The notes under the pieces: generated by a model
Told to the model about the DNA's origin: nothing
The model's database searches: none
What the model saw: the letters and a program-made list of their open reading frames with translations, nothing else
Made by a program: the position numbers and the translations under genes
Shown here: piece after piece, positions 46,930-56,794 of the stretch
How positions within the stretch are numbered: position 1 is the first letter of the stretch
Layout: each line of letters begins with the position of its first letter
Assembly (NCBI GenBank): GCA_964017155.1
Contig: OZ024855.1
Coordinates: 5,874,690 to 5,938,689 of the forward strand
Length of the DNA: 64,000 nucleotides
Reading direction: 5' to 3'
Source of the DNA: Oasisia sp. SBJ-2009
Taxonomy: Eukaryota; Annelida; Polychaeta; Sabellida; Siboglinidae

Positions 46930-48429
46930 ATGGCTGACGTCTCCTGTCTGGGGACTGGGAGTGTTTCTACTGACATGGCAGAGACAATAGTTTCTGGACG
47001 CACTGGAGAGAAACTCTACGAATGTGACAGATGTGGGGAATCATTCTCAAAGAAAAGACGATTAAAGTGTCACATGTGTTCACACACTGGAGAGAAACTC
47101 TACAAATGTGACAATTGTGGGGAAATGTTTGTAAACAGAAGACTGCTAAAGAATCACACATGTTCTAAGTCTGAGGAGAAACTCTACAAATGTGACACTT
47201 GTGGGGAAGAATATGTTAAGAGAAGACTGCTAAAGAATCACACATGTTCTAAATCTGACGTGAAACTCTACAAATGTGACACTTGTGGGGAAGAATTTGT
47301 TAAGAGAAGACTGCTAAAGAATCACACGTGTTCTCAGTCTGAGGAGAAACTCTACAAATGTGACACTTGTGGGGAAGAATATGTTAAGAGAAGACTGCTA
47401 AAGAATCACACATGTTCTAAGTCTGAGGAGAAACTCTACAAATGTGACACTTGTGGGGAAGAATATGTTAAGAGAAGACTGCTAAAGAATCACACATGTT
47501 CTAAGTCTGACGTGAAACTCAACAAATGTGACACTTGTGGGGAAGAATTTGTAAAGAGAAGACACCTAAAGAATCACACGTGTTCTCAATCTGAGGAGAA
47601 ACTCTACAAATGTGACACTTGTGGGGAAGAATTTGAAGGAAACCTTCACTTAAACAACCATATTTGGAATATTGGTGAAAGGTGTGACTTCAGATTTGGA
47701 ATTTCTTTGAAGAAGCACATGCGCACTCATCACATTGGGTTGAAAAGTCAAGTGAATACTCAGTTTAATGAGAATCTTGACAAATGTGATATGCAGGTTG
47801 CAAAACACAAAATGTCTTCTGACAGTGACAAGGCTGAGAAATGCTTCAGATGTGTCATATGCGAGGCAAGTTTTTCACGGCCTAGTGGTCTGAAGAGACA
47901 CATGCTCATTCACACTGGAGAGAAACCTTTTAAATGTGACATATGTGAAGCAGTATTTGCAGAGATAGGTACTTTGAAAAAACACTTGCATATTCACACT
48001 GGGGAGAAGCCTTTTCAGTGTGGTAACTGTGATGCAAGATTTACACGGAAATTTTATTTGAAAACCCACTTGCTTATTCACACTGGGGAGAAGCCTTTTA
48101 AGTGTGGTAACTGTGAAGCAAGATTTGCTCAGAAAAGTTATGTGAAAAGACACTTGCGTATTCACACTGGGGAGAAGCCTTTTAAGTGTGGTAACTGTGA
48201 AGCAAGATTTGCACGGAAATCTTATTTGAAAATCCACTTGCGTATTCACACTGGGGAGAAACCTTTTAAATGTGGTAACTGTGATGCAAGATTTGCAGAT
48301 AAAGGTCGTTTGAGAAAGCACTTGCATATTCACACTGGGGAGATGTATTTTAAGTGTGGTAGCTGTGAAGCAAGATTTGCACAGATATTTAGTTTGAAAA
48401 CCCACTTGCGTATTCACACTGGGGAATAG
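46930..48429 (+). CDS. Zinc-finger protein, older paralogue (U3), C-terminally shortened
   Basis: 499 residues. N-terminal array of eight repeats: the first has a canonical second His (CHMCSH), the next six have Lys or Gln there (NHTCSK, NHTCSQ) with the Cys two after the first His, and the eighth is degenerate. A shorter spacer follows, then seven C2H2 fingers with HTGEKPFKC linkers. The frame ends at TAG (48427) exactly where the linker Lys codon AAG is expected. Behind it lie the remains of one more finger with an extra T (about 48435), ending 'gagaaatag' like the U1 end, so the protein has lost its last finger. Start fixed by the acceptor 'ttttccag' and the in-frame TGA as in U1. AATAAA at 48704. 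Confidence 0.88.
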   Translation: MADVSCLGTGSVSTDMAETIVSGRTGEKLYECDRCGESFSKKRRLKCHMCSHTGEKLYKCDNCGEMFVNRRLLKNHTCSKSEEKLYKCDTCGEEYVKRRLLKNHTCSKSDVKLYKCDTCGEEFVKRRLLKNHTCSQSEEKLYKCDTCGEEYVKRRLLKNHTCSKSEEKLYKCDTCGEEYVKRRLLKNHTCSKSDVKLNKCDTCGEEFVKRRHLKNHTCSQSEEKLYKCDTCGEEFEGNLHLNNHIWNIGERCDFRFGISLKKHMRTHHIGLKSQVNTQFNENLDKCDMQVAKHKMSSDSDKAEKCFRCVICEASFSRPSGLKRHMLIHTGEKPFKCDICEAVFAEIGTLKKHLHIHTGEKPFQCGNCDARFTRKFYLKTHLLIHTGEKPFKCGNCEARFAQKSYVKRHLRIHTGEKPFKCGNCEARFARKSYLKIHLRIHTGEKPFKCGNCDARFADKGRLRKHLHIHTGEMYFKCGSCEARFAQIFSLKTHLRIHTGE

Positions 48430-50091
48430 CCTTTTTAAGCGTGGTAACTGTGATGCAAGATTTGCAAGATGTTCTATGAAAATCCACTTGCGTATTCACA
48501 CAACGGAGAAACTGGACAAATGTGAGAAATAGTTGTACACGTATAATATAATAAACATTGAAATACTCGATGTAGTTGACCCTGTGTCTGACATAGCCTA
48601 TGACATTCAACAGTATGGTGCTTAACGTTTTGCTTTTTCATTTGTAAGTATGTCTATGAAAACCGAAATTGAGTTGCATACAAATGTAACTAATTATCTT
48701 TGAAATAAATTGGCAGATACCGTATGTATTCATTCACAATTCAATTGCTACTTTGTTACTTCACTTTTTTAGAAAGCTACATTTACAATTGTTTTGAATG
48801 AATTGTATAAGGTTTTATCTGGCATTGTTTAGTTTTAATGGTTGATTTACCAAAATTCTGGGCATCTATCCAGTCGTTTTTGTGAGAGAACAGCATTGTG
48901 GCTAACGCGTCTGCTTTATAATTCAGGAATCGGTGCAGGGATAAACAAAGATGGTGTATTACTTCACTTTGATGATCACGATGATGTCAGTTTCATTAAA
49001 TTCACATTATATTAAAAGCAAAGTTAAAAGTTACAGAAATATATAATAAAAATGTGCAAGCTCATTGCAATATGGTGTGGTTTCTGTATACTGGTATTAC
49101 TGTTACCTTGGGTTATATTGACAATGGTAGCCATCAAGGATTTTCACAAACATGTATCCATAACTGTAGTCGACAATGCATTTGTTCTAACGTTTTTGAT
49201 GATCAATAAATCATTTGTACGTTAATCCATATGAATGAATATGTATGCAACAATGTGGTCATCAATTTATATGTTTGATGGTGTTTTATAACTTAATGTG
49301 AATGAAAATTTACACATGAATGTTATCAGCAACATATTTGTCGTAAGCGTTAGTCAAGATTAGTCAACAAAGTGTTTGTTTAATTAATCATCATGTCATT
49401 AATTAGATAGTAAGCAATAAAATCTCTTGAGAGTCGTGACTCTGCAGCAAAGAGTAGGAGTTCTGTTTGTAGATACAGGGAAGTTGTCACAGTCTTAGAA
49501 ACATCGTCAAACCAAGACTAATTATTGTTTTCTCATAGGCACATACACTTACGTATGTGCAGTAAAACTTCATTTAAAAAAAACGATAATTATTTGTCTA
49601 AATAGTAAATACATGTTCCACCCCCTGCAACCAGTGAAACCAACAGAGTATCGGCGCTATGAAGGCCTGTGGTACTGGCGTTAGTAAGATATGCACTCTC
49701 GGAGTACTAGACTATCCTTTCCGCTAAGTTACGCAGCCGAGGGAGATCAGAACTAAACAAGACCAAGCCTCAGGGGAGTATATTTAAGCGAGACAATACA
49801 TGAAACTAATCTTCAGCTGGTGTCTCTTTGACTTCACGTTGAAATGTCCGCTCAGTGGTGTCATCTAACGGCAACAACAGGCAAACTACGGATGACGGAC
49901 GAAACTACGTACGCTCATGGATGTAACCGGCTGTACACTGAAATGCAATCTCTGACGGCGCAGCCATGGTATTAAACAACTAAATTGCCATGGTCTCCTC
50001 AACATTCTCAGCGATGGCGCAGTTCAACCTCATGACCATATTATCATCATTGACAGTATGGCTGTAGCTCAATGTATGAAAAAGTCCAGGT
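48430..50091 (+). other. Remnant finger, 3' UTR and flank of U3
   Basis: 48430-48530 is the decayed last finger; AATAAA at 48704-48709; then conserved non-coding flank as in U0-U2. No other gene. Confidence 0.7.
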
Positions 50092-50378
50092 ATGAAAAAG
50101 ATCGTCAACTTCAAGGATGCATTTGTCAAGAGAATTACAAGGATGGTTAAACCATACGATGAGGGGCGCATCATATGTGACCGCTATAACATCGCTCAAA
50201 CACAGAAACAGAAGACGAGGGCCAAGCGAGCACAGGGAAGGGAGATGGAGTTTGCGAACCATGACGATATCTAAGATTACCCTCAAAGAGCTGCTCTCTG
50301 CCTCAAAGACAAAGGCGATCGTCTCCAACATTCTTCGTAATGCCGTACTGGAGGAATACAAAGGATAGAAGAAAAGGT
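50092..50378 (+). pseudogene. Transposon-like protein fragment (U3 copy)
   Basis: Matches the first third of 4979-5264: MKKIVNFKDAFVKRITRMVKP, then a frameshift by deletion at 'gacgatatctaag', then KITLKELLSASKTKAIVSNIL. Ends at a TAG and the U3 border. Broken. Confidence 0.7.
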
Positions 50379-50390
50379 GGTGGTCGGTAG

Positions 50391-50780
50391 TAGTATGTTA
50401 GGGTCTTTTCAAGGCTGGAGCGGAGCGGTGGATTTCCACCGGTGGAATTCCACCAGTCAAGTGGCGCCCTCTCGTGGATAGTTCGTGTACTAGTGGCGCC
50501 CCTCTGGTGGACTAGTGGCGCCCCTTACGGACAAGTCACGAACTAGCGTTGTACACATTCGTGCGTCTTATTTTTTTGAGGCGCCCCTGGCGGATAGGTC
50601 GTGAATTAGTGGCGCCCCCTAACGGACAAGTAACGAACTAGTACTGTCCAAATTCGTGTTATTTTTTTAAATTACGTCAAAATGGCGTTAGGGGTCATGT
50701 AGCGTCCACTCCCGTATAGATGACGAATTACAAACTAGGTGAAAGAACAAGTGGAGTCATCTGACGGATATGTATTCAGC
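50391..50780. repeat. Local 'tagtggcgcccc' repeats, no gene
   Basis: The word 'agtggcgcccc' (variants) with 'cggacaagt', 'acgaactag' occurs about five times between 50455 and 50640, and 'cacattcgtg'/'aaattcgtgt' twice. A degenerate tandem repeat. Left edge is the end of zinc-finger homology. Confidence 0.55.
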
Positions 50781-50912
50781 TAATCAATCACGTGACTTAA
50801 TATTATAGCCGTCTACTAGTGTACTCTCTGACTCCACTACTTTTTTCATCCAACGCCATACAATGTTACAATAAAACGGTGTGCTTATACCAGAAATAGC
50901 ATTCTTGTAAAA

Positions 50913-51341
50913 ATGTATCGTCGTGTCACCGTGCGTGTTTGTCGAGTTGTGATTGGTTGTAACAGTACGACCCACCCACGTGACCCAAAGCGTCCTCTTG
51001 TGAACATATATAACACGGCCGTTGTTCGTGGTTGTCATTCGTTCTCCGACATCGACATGGCTAACGTTATGCTGAACCACTCAGAGTACTGCTACTATAA
51101 CCCGGTTGTTGGCTTGCAAAATACAAGAGACGAGAGCAACGAGGCAACCACCACCACCAGTCAACCCATCGAGCGAGTCGGTACAGCGGCGGGTCGAGAG
51201 ATTGTCGACGTCGACCTCCACACCTTGGAGCAGAAGGCGGTAGACGGCAACATGGCCTTCGTCGTTGGAGGGCTCGTTATCGGCAAGGTACGCACTGATG
51301 TTTCCTTCTACGCGGATGTGCGTATTGCAAGAAGCGAATGA
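50913..51341 (+). CDS. Unassigned ORF, first of a three-ORF cluster
   Basis: 142 residues from ATG 50913. A TATA-like TATATAA lies inside it at 51007-51013, and the next ATG at 51057 (MANVMLNHSEY) follows 44 bp later, so the true protein may be 94 residues. Composition is mixed, without microsatellite: a Thr-rich middle (EATTTTSQ) and an acidic part (IVDVDLHTLEQKAVDG). No signal peptide, membrane segment or family recognised. The higher GC and balanced codon use differ from the AT-rich surroundings. Two more plus-strand ORFs follow within 220 bp. Could be remains of a virus-like or other selfish element, or an exon. Confidence 0.4.
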   Translation: MYRRVTVRVCRVVIGCNSTTHPRDPKRPLVNIYNTAVVRGCHSFSDIDMANVMLNHSEYCYYNPVVGLQNTRDESNEATTTTSQPIERVGTAAGREIVDVDLHTLEQKAVDGNMAFVVGGLVIGKVRTDVSFYADVRIARSE

Positions 51342-51369
51342 TTGTCGATGACCACGGCAATCTTCGTGC

Positions 51370-51540
51370 ATGGCCAGTCTGTTAGACGTCGGTGCAAAAG
51401 ACTTTTCTGTTATGCACGAAAGCATGCGGATGTCCAAGCTGAACACTTTGGTAGGCACACGTGTGTCTCTCACCATTAAGAAAAGTAAACGAAACGGCTA
51501 CACCAACTACAACGTCACTCACCTAGAGGTTCTTCACTAG
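51370..51540 (+). CDS. Unassigned small ORF (56 residues)
   Basis: Starts MASLLDVGAKDFSVMHES, continues with MRMSKLNTLVG and basic KKSKRNGY, ends EVLH. Lies 28 bp after the preceding ORF and 13 bp before the next. Possibly a short nucleic-acid-binding protein by its basic content; no family assigned. Confidence 0.35.
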   Translation: MASLLDVGAKDFSVMHESMRMSKLNTLVGTRVSLTIKKSKRNGYTNYNVTHLEVLH

Positions 51541-51553
51541 ACTGCATGCGTCC

Positions 51554-51682
51554 GTGCTGTTTCAGGCCGAACTTCAAACCGGCGACGAAGCGTCGACTTG
51601 CGCGCGATCCACGTCCCCTGTTCCAAGTACGTCGAACTCTGCTACTGATATCACAACGGACCCGTCCGACGGCACAACAACA

Positions 51683-51730
<48 letters not shown>

Positions 51731-51934
51731 ACTACTACTACTACTACTTCCGCGTGTAAGGCGAACATTACCATCGAGTATCCTGTTAACGAAATGAAGA
51801 AGACGCTTGCACGTCACATCGCATGCGGTGTCGCTGAGCTTTCGAAACTACGCTGCTATGGTTGCGAGATAGACCACCCTAGTCAACTCCAACACGATTG
51901 TCTCTTGCCTGATGACATTTTAATTGAGACTTTC

Positions 51935-51974
<40 letters not shown>

Positions 51975-52018
51975 GCGCGCACGCACACGCACACACGTGT
52001 GTGAGCGTGTGTGTGTGA
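51554..52018 (+). CDS. Unassigned ORF with Thr/Ala microsatellite and Cys/His motif
   Basis: The first half is Ser/Thr-rich, then (CTG)n at about 51690-51727 read as Ala, flanked by ACT/ACA Thr runs. After that comes a credible unique segment: KTLARHIACGVAELSKL, then CYGCEIDHPSQLQHDC, a C-X2-C-X3-H-X5-H-X-C arrangement that could bind zinc, then LLPDDILIETF. The frame then runs into (AC)n, so the natural end is lost or lies at the microsatellite. I have a vague memory of similar CxxC..HPSQ..H.C motifs in selfish-element proteins but cannot name the family. Confidence 0.35.
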
Positions 52019-52034
52019 GCGTGTGTGTGCATTT

Positions 52035-52093
<59 letters not shown>

Positions 52094-52110
52094 CGTGCGT
52101 GCGTGGGTGT
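51934..52110. repeat. (AC)n followed by (GT)n, self-complementary microsatellite
   Basis: CA repeats to about 51993, then 'acgtgtgtgagcgtg' and GT repeats to about 52108. The two halves are complementary and can form a long hairpin. Confidence 0.9.
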
Positions 52111-53192
52111 GTGCGTATGGAGGTAAACATTATTACGTAATTTCAAAGGGCGTCCAGTTGCTTCAACTAGTTTAGTTTTTACTGGCGTCCTGGCATTTAT
52201 TATTAACACGTGTTCCATGTTCGTTGTATTTTATATGCAAAATTAAAATGTCAATTCAGTTCAGTTCAATCCAATACAACCTTGCCTATCCGCCATAGCT
52301 CCCTGGCGTATCAATCAAACAGATGACAACTGGAATTGTTTACTGACTCTTAAATCGATTAACCCTTTTGTATTGATTTACCTCTGAGCTTGATTTCTAA
52401 GGATTTAGACGCAGTAGGAGTTACTTAATTATGATTACCATAGTGAACAAACACTTTCAGAGTATATTCAATAAGTCCAAACACGGGCGCGCACGCACGC
52501 ACACACACACGCACGCCCACACACATTTTGTATAATTATGGTGAAGTTCGGAATAATTACATGTGATGATATTATCTCATTATTCGAAATATATTAAATC
52601 TTATAGTCACTTGTAATTACACTCCTGATGTGTTGACGAACTTGGCGTAGAGAGCTGCAATGTGATAGTTCCAACTCGATCTAAATGTTGATTTCCAAGG
52701 AGGCCTAAGTTAATAAAAAGTATAATGCAAATAATAATACTTTACGGCTAGAGAACGCTGTGGACAGACCAGCGTGCCGAAACTCTACGGAGATTTGTCT
52801 TATAAGAACGCGAATGAATACTCGACTATATGATGGCAATGTTTAATGTCGTGAAACGTTTGCATGATACGAGTAGATATTTAATGCCGATATGCTTCGT
52901 TGTCGAGTGGTTCTGACAACACCGGAATTTCTTAGCCAGCGATGATCATGGCGCGCCATGACGTATGGACAGTCAAGCCGTATTTCAAGTCCCTGTGTCT
53001 GCTGAACACGCCACTAGGTGGCGCTCGGCGCAGCATTGTCGGGAGTTAGCGCCGCTACCTTTTCTGTTAATTCGATCAGTTCCGAATTCGCCGGTGTCGT
53101 CTGAATGACAGACAACATTTACTGTAGCCGTTACGACGTGACTGGATGCAGTGGTACCCATTATGACGATATTTCTGGTGGCTATGTCGCTA
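52111..53192. other. Intergenic stretch, no gene seen
   Basis: Mixed sequence. 52300-52440 has LINE-tail-like text ('gcttgatttctaaggattta', 'gcagtaggagttactt', compare 46285-46330). A short (GCAC)n/(CACG)n at 52488-52515. 'gatcatggcgcgccatgac' at 52945 is a local palindrome. No coding frame I trust. Confidence 0.5.
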
Positions 53193-53360
53193 CTGGTGGT
53201 GGTGGTGGTGGTGGTGGTGGTGGTGGTGGTGGTGGTGGTGGTGGTGGTGGTGGTGGTGGTGGTGGTGGTGGTGGTGGTGGTGGTGGTGGTGGTGGTGGTG
53301 GTGGTGGTGGTGGTGGTGGTGGTGGTGGTGGTGGGTAAGTAAGTAAGTAAGTAAGTAAGG
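53193..53360. repeat. (GGT)n then (GTAA)n microsatellites
   Basis: About 47 GGT triplets to 53334, then GTAA/AAGT tetramers. Poly-Gly, poly-Val and poly-His frames are artefacts. Confidence 0.95.
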
Positions 53361-53382
53361 GGTGTGTAAGGTGCGTGCGTGC

Positions 53383-53439
<57 letters not shown>

Positions 53440-53443
<4 letters not shown>

Positions 53444-53700
53444 GGGCGGGTTTCGGCCCGCAGCCCGCGGGGGCCCGCAACCCGCGGGCCCCCGCGGGCT
53501 GGAATTTTGTATTTGTTGCGGGGCGGTGCGGGCTGCGGGCTGGATTTTTTAGTTGTTGCGGGGCGGTGCGGGCTGCGGGCCAGACCAGTGCGGTGCGGGC
53601 TGGGCTGCTGGCCAGGATATGTCAAAATATGCGGGGCGGGGCTGCGGGCCGAATGATACAGTTGCGGGGCGGGTGCGGGCTCAACTTTCTCAGCCCGCGC
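53440..53700. repeat. GC-rich 'gcggggcggtgcgggctg' word array, first block
   Basis: Irregular repeats of 'gcggtgcgggctgcgggc' separated by short AT-rich words. Same vocabulary at 55383-55680 in the same orientation. Strongly G-rich on the plus strand. Confidence 0.75.
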
Positions 53701-53766
53701 AGTTTCTCTCAAAATGTGCACATTGTCTGTGCCTATTAGTTGGTGGATTACCTGATAGCTAATTTC

Positions 53767-53767
<1 letters not shown>

Positions 53768-53830
<63 letters not shown>

Positions 53831-53844
53831 GAGTGTGTGTGTGT

Positions 53845-53905
<61 letters not shown>

Positions 53906-53952
53906 GAGTGCGTGTGTGTGTGTGTGTGTTTTGAGTGCGTGTGTGTGCATGT

Positions 53953-54021
<69 letters not shown>

Positions 54022-54135
54022 TTGTGTACACTGTGTGTTGCTTGCACGACTGCATGTGTGTGACGAATATTTGCTGTGCATGCGTGGATGTGTTCATACC
54101 TGTGTGCGTGCAACTAGATGTGCATTGCTGCATGT

Positions 54136-54220
<85 letters not shown>
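53768..54220. repeat. (TG)n microsatellites
   Basis: Runs 53768-54018 (with 'ttttgagtg' interruptions) and 54136-54220. No gene. Confidence 0.95.
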
Positions 54221-54223
<3 letters not shown>

Positions 54224-54229
54224 TTAACT

Positions 54230-55382
54230 ATGTTATGAGAACATTTACTAACCATCACATTTTTGGCAAACAACATATTGCCAGTGAGCATTCTGATAAC
54301 AGAACATTTTGATAACACTGTTGAAAGCACTCATAATATGTCACTGTTTTGTTGTTTTGCCCTGACAGCTTTAGTCATTCATCAGAGTGTACATACAATA
54401 ATTCACAGTAAAAGAAATCACAGAAAAATAACAGTTTTGCCTAGGACAGTCACAGGAAATAAGGTCACAAAATAATGTTATTCAGACACTGTCTAGTTAA
54501 TACAAAGGTTTGGTCTTGCATACACGATCACAAAGAAAATCTTTTGAATCTTTGACAATTGTAAGAAATAAGGTAGCAAAATAATGTTATTGTGGCACAG
54601 ATCACTAGAGAATGCCCTTTTTACACAATCATAGCAATGATGACAGACCTAGCTAACACCCAGTTGAATTGAGTTCTCCCTTTAACACCGTGGTATCACC
54701 ATTCACCAGGCTGCCCTGTCTTGCTAGGCTGTGTGATATTTGAACAACTCCTAAGGAGACCTACTTAATTTGGGATACCTGGCTTGGACAAAGGGCTTGC
54801 TTATCTGAGCCAGACCTTCTCTAACACACAAAGGCAATTAAGAGGCTGGTGGTATCCAGTTTTACTGCCCAGTACCCACAGGTGCTAATCTGTGTCAATA
54901 TTACTAAACAAGGCCTGAATGATTTCACATTGGCATTGCTGACTCTTAGCAGAAACCTTTCATTTCTTGATAACCATGTCCAATGTATTTATCATAACAT
55001 TTGTTACAAGACATTGGCTGTAATATATTAATAAGTATTTAATAACAAAAGTAAAAAATTATTGATGGGTTCTAATACAGATTTCCCTTAATGGATTCGT
55101 ATTGGCTGGTGTCTATTTAATATATAATATATTAATGAGTAATGAAAATGTCTGGCAGGATATTCAAATACCCAATGCGGTAAGCTGTAAAACTATCCAT
55201 ATATTAATTTGGATACCCATTATCCATATATTAATTTGGATAGCCTAGCCATATATTAATTTGGATACCCAATTAAAATATTTTATCAATAAAATAATGA
55301 AATTGAGTTAATAAAATTAATTAAAAAATTCAATAAGGATTAGTTATTTTTTTTTTCCATGTTATCTGTTCAATCTGTTATA
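54230..55382. other. AT-rich stretch, no gene seen
   Basis: Short direct repeats 'ccatatattaatttggata' at about 55197-55270. No coding frame recognised. Confidence 0.5.
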
Positions 55383-55680
55383 GGCTGCAGGCTGGCTTTT
55401 GAATGAAAAATTATGCGGGCCGAACTGCGGGGTGGGCCGCGGGCCAAGTTACTGCGGGGCGGGGCGGTGCGGGCTGCGAGCCAAGTTACTGCGGGGCGGG
55501 GCGGGTCGGGCTGCGGGCTATTTTTGTGGCAACATTTGCGGTGCGGGCTGACTGCGGGCCAAGTTACTGCGGGGCGGGCTGCGGGCTATGATGTGGCAAA
55601 ATTTGCGGTGCGGGCTGTTTGCGGGCCAAGTTATTGCGGGGCGGGGCGGGCTGCGGGCTCAGATTTCCAGCCCGCGCAGG
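55383..55680. repeat. GC-rich word array, second block
   Basis: Four or five copies of 'gcgggccaagttactgcggg' interleaved with 'gcggtgcgggctg' and 'gcgggcta'. Same family as 53440-53700. Confidence 0.75.
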
Positions 55681-55723
55681 GCCTTAGTGTGTAAGGTGCG
55701 TGTGTTATGAAATGAGCACCCAC

Positions 55724-55826
55724 CTCGTGCGGTTCCGGAATGATGGCGGGGAGTGTGACTTGGATGCCGGAGGTGGTGTACCGGGTCGGGTGGTCGTCGT
55801 CGTAGTCAAAGCTTTCCGAACGTCGT
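55724..55826 (-). CDS. Host gene exon: cytosolic-type tail after a membrane segment
   Basis: On the minus strand a 103-bp stretch lies between acceptor 'tgcttgttcggcag' and donor GAG/GTGGGT. It reads RRSESFDYDDDHPTRY, then TTSGIQVTLPAIIPEPHE, with no stop. Joined to the exon at 56358-56271 the split codon AG+A makes Arg and the frame stays open. Balanced composition, no repeat character. Charged, acidic and Pro-containing, as in a cytosolic juxtamembrane tail. It ends in phase 0; the next exon was not found. Gene not recognised. Confidence 0.65.
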
Positions 55827-56039
55827 CTGCCGAACAAGCACAATATTGACGATTGCAATTACGACGTTATTACACAAGGCTTTGCCTTCCTAATGATTAA
55901 CGTGAACACGGTAACATCTGACTATTTGACTATAGTAATCAGCTGGATAAGCAAAGCGAAATACTTGAAATTGGCCAAAAAGGTGAAGTAAGACAATTGT
56001 CTGCGGTGCGAATGATGGTTACCGCCTCCATGCACTCAC

Positions 56040-56145
56040 AAATACAAGCACGCACGCACACGCACGCGCACGCACACGCACGCGCACGCACACGCACACG
56101 CACACGCACACGCACACATACCACACACACCACACACACACACAT
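56040..56145. repeat. (CACGCA)n-type microsatellite
   Basis: Irregular CACGCA/CACACG tract in the intron between the two host exons. Confidence 0.9.
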
Positions 56146-56270
56146 ACTTTGTTCATCAATCACACCCTTTCCGGAACTTAAGCCCCGTGGCACACGAACA
56201 TTCGGTAGATGGTCCTGGCCATTTACAACAATACAGCGTTACACGACCCGATATGCAGACCACGGCTCAC

Positions 56271-56358
56271 CTGGAGTATTTGAAGATGTATGCCAGCATG
56301 ATGACCAACAGAGCTATGCCAAGCAGGAACATGGCGAATCCCATCAGTAGACGGCCTC
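56271..56358 (-). CDS. Host gene exon: transmembrane segment
   Basis: On the minus strand an 88-bp stretch between acceptor 'tgctgtcttcag' and donor CCAG/GTGAGC. It reads GRLLMGFAMFLLGIALLVI then MLAYIFKYS: about 20 hydrophobic residues bounded by basic residues, a clear transmembrane helix. Phase fits the exon at 55826. Too short for open-frame tables; found by looking at splice sites and hydrophobicity. Protein family not recognised; a single-pass membrane protein is the simplest reading. Confidence 0.65.
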
Positions 56359-56441
56359 CTGAAGACAGCACAAGCACAAACTTACCAACGCAGAGTCTGT
56401 CAGAGTATTGACGTTGACAAGGACAATCAGGAGAATGTCAC

Positions 56442-56790
<349 letters not shown>

Positions 56791-56794
56791 ATCA

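Larger units (their letters stand above)
43211..50390 (+). repeat. Zinc-finger unit U3
   Basis: Older, diverged copy of U1/U2: hairpin GGGCCCAGATT-type at 43248, conserved upstream flank, palindrome, zinc-finger gene, downstream flank, pseudogene fragment. It differs from U1/U2 by two LINE insertions. The similarity ends at about 50390. Confidence 0.85.
53378..55686. mobile_element. Candidate 2.3-kb insertion between 16-bp direct repeats
   Basis: GTGTGTAAGGTGCGTG occurs at 53362-53377 and 55687-55702. Between are GC-rich word arrays at both ends (53440-53700 and 55383-55680), TG microsatellites (53768-54018, 54136-54220) and an AT-rich core (54230-55380) without genes. The direct repeats could be a target duplication, but the left copy touches a (GTGC)n tract, so coincidence is possible. 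Confidence 0.35.

Noticed and set aside
53105..53338. Plus-strand frame MTDNIYCSRYDVTGC followed by poly-Gly
   Set aside because: The 30 unique residues have no recognisable content, and the rest is (GGT)n.
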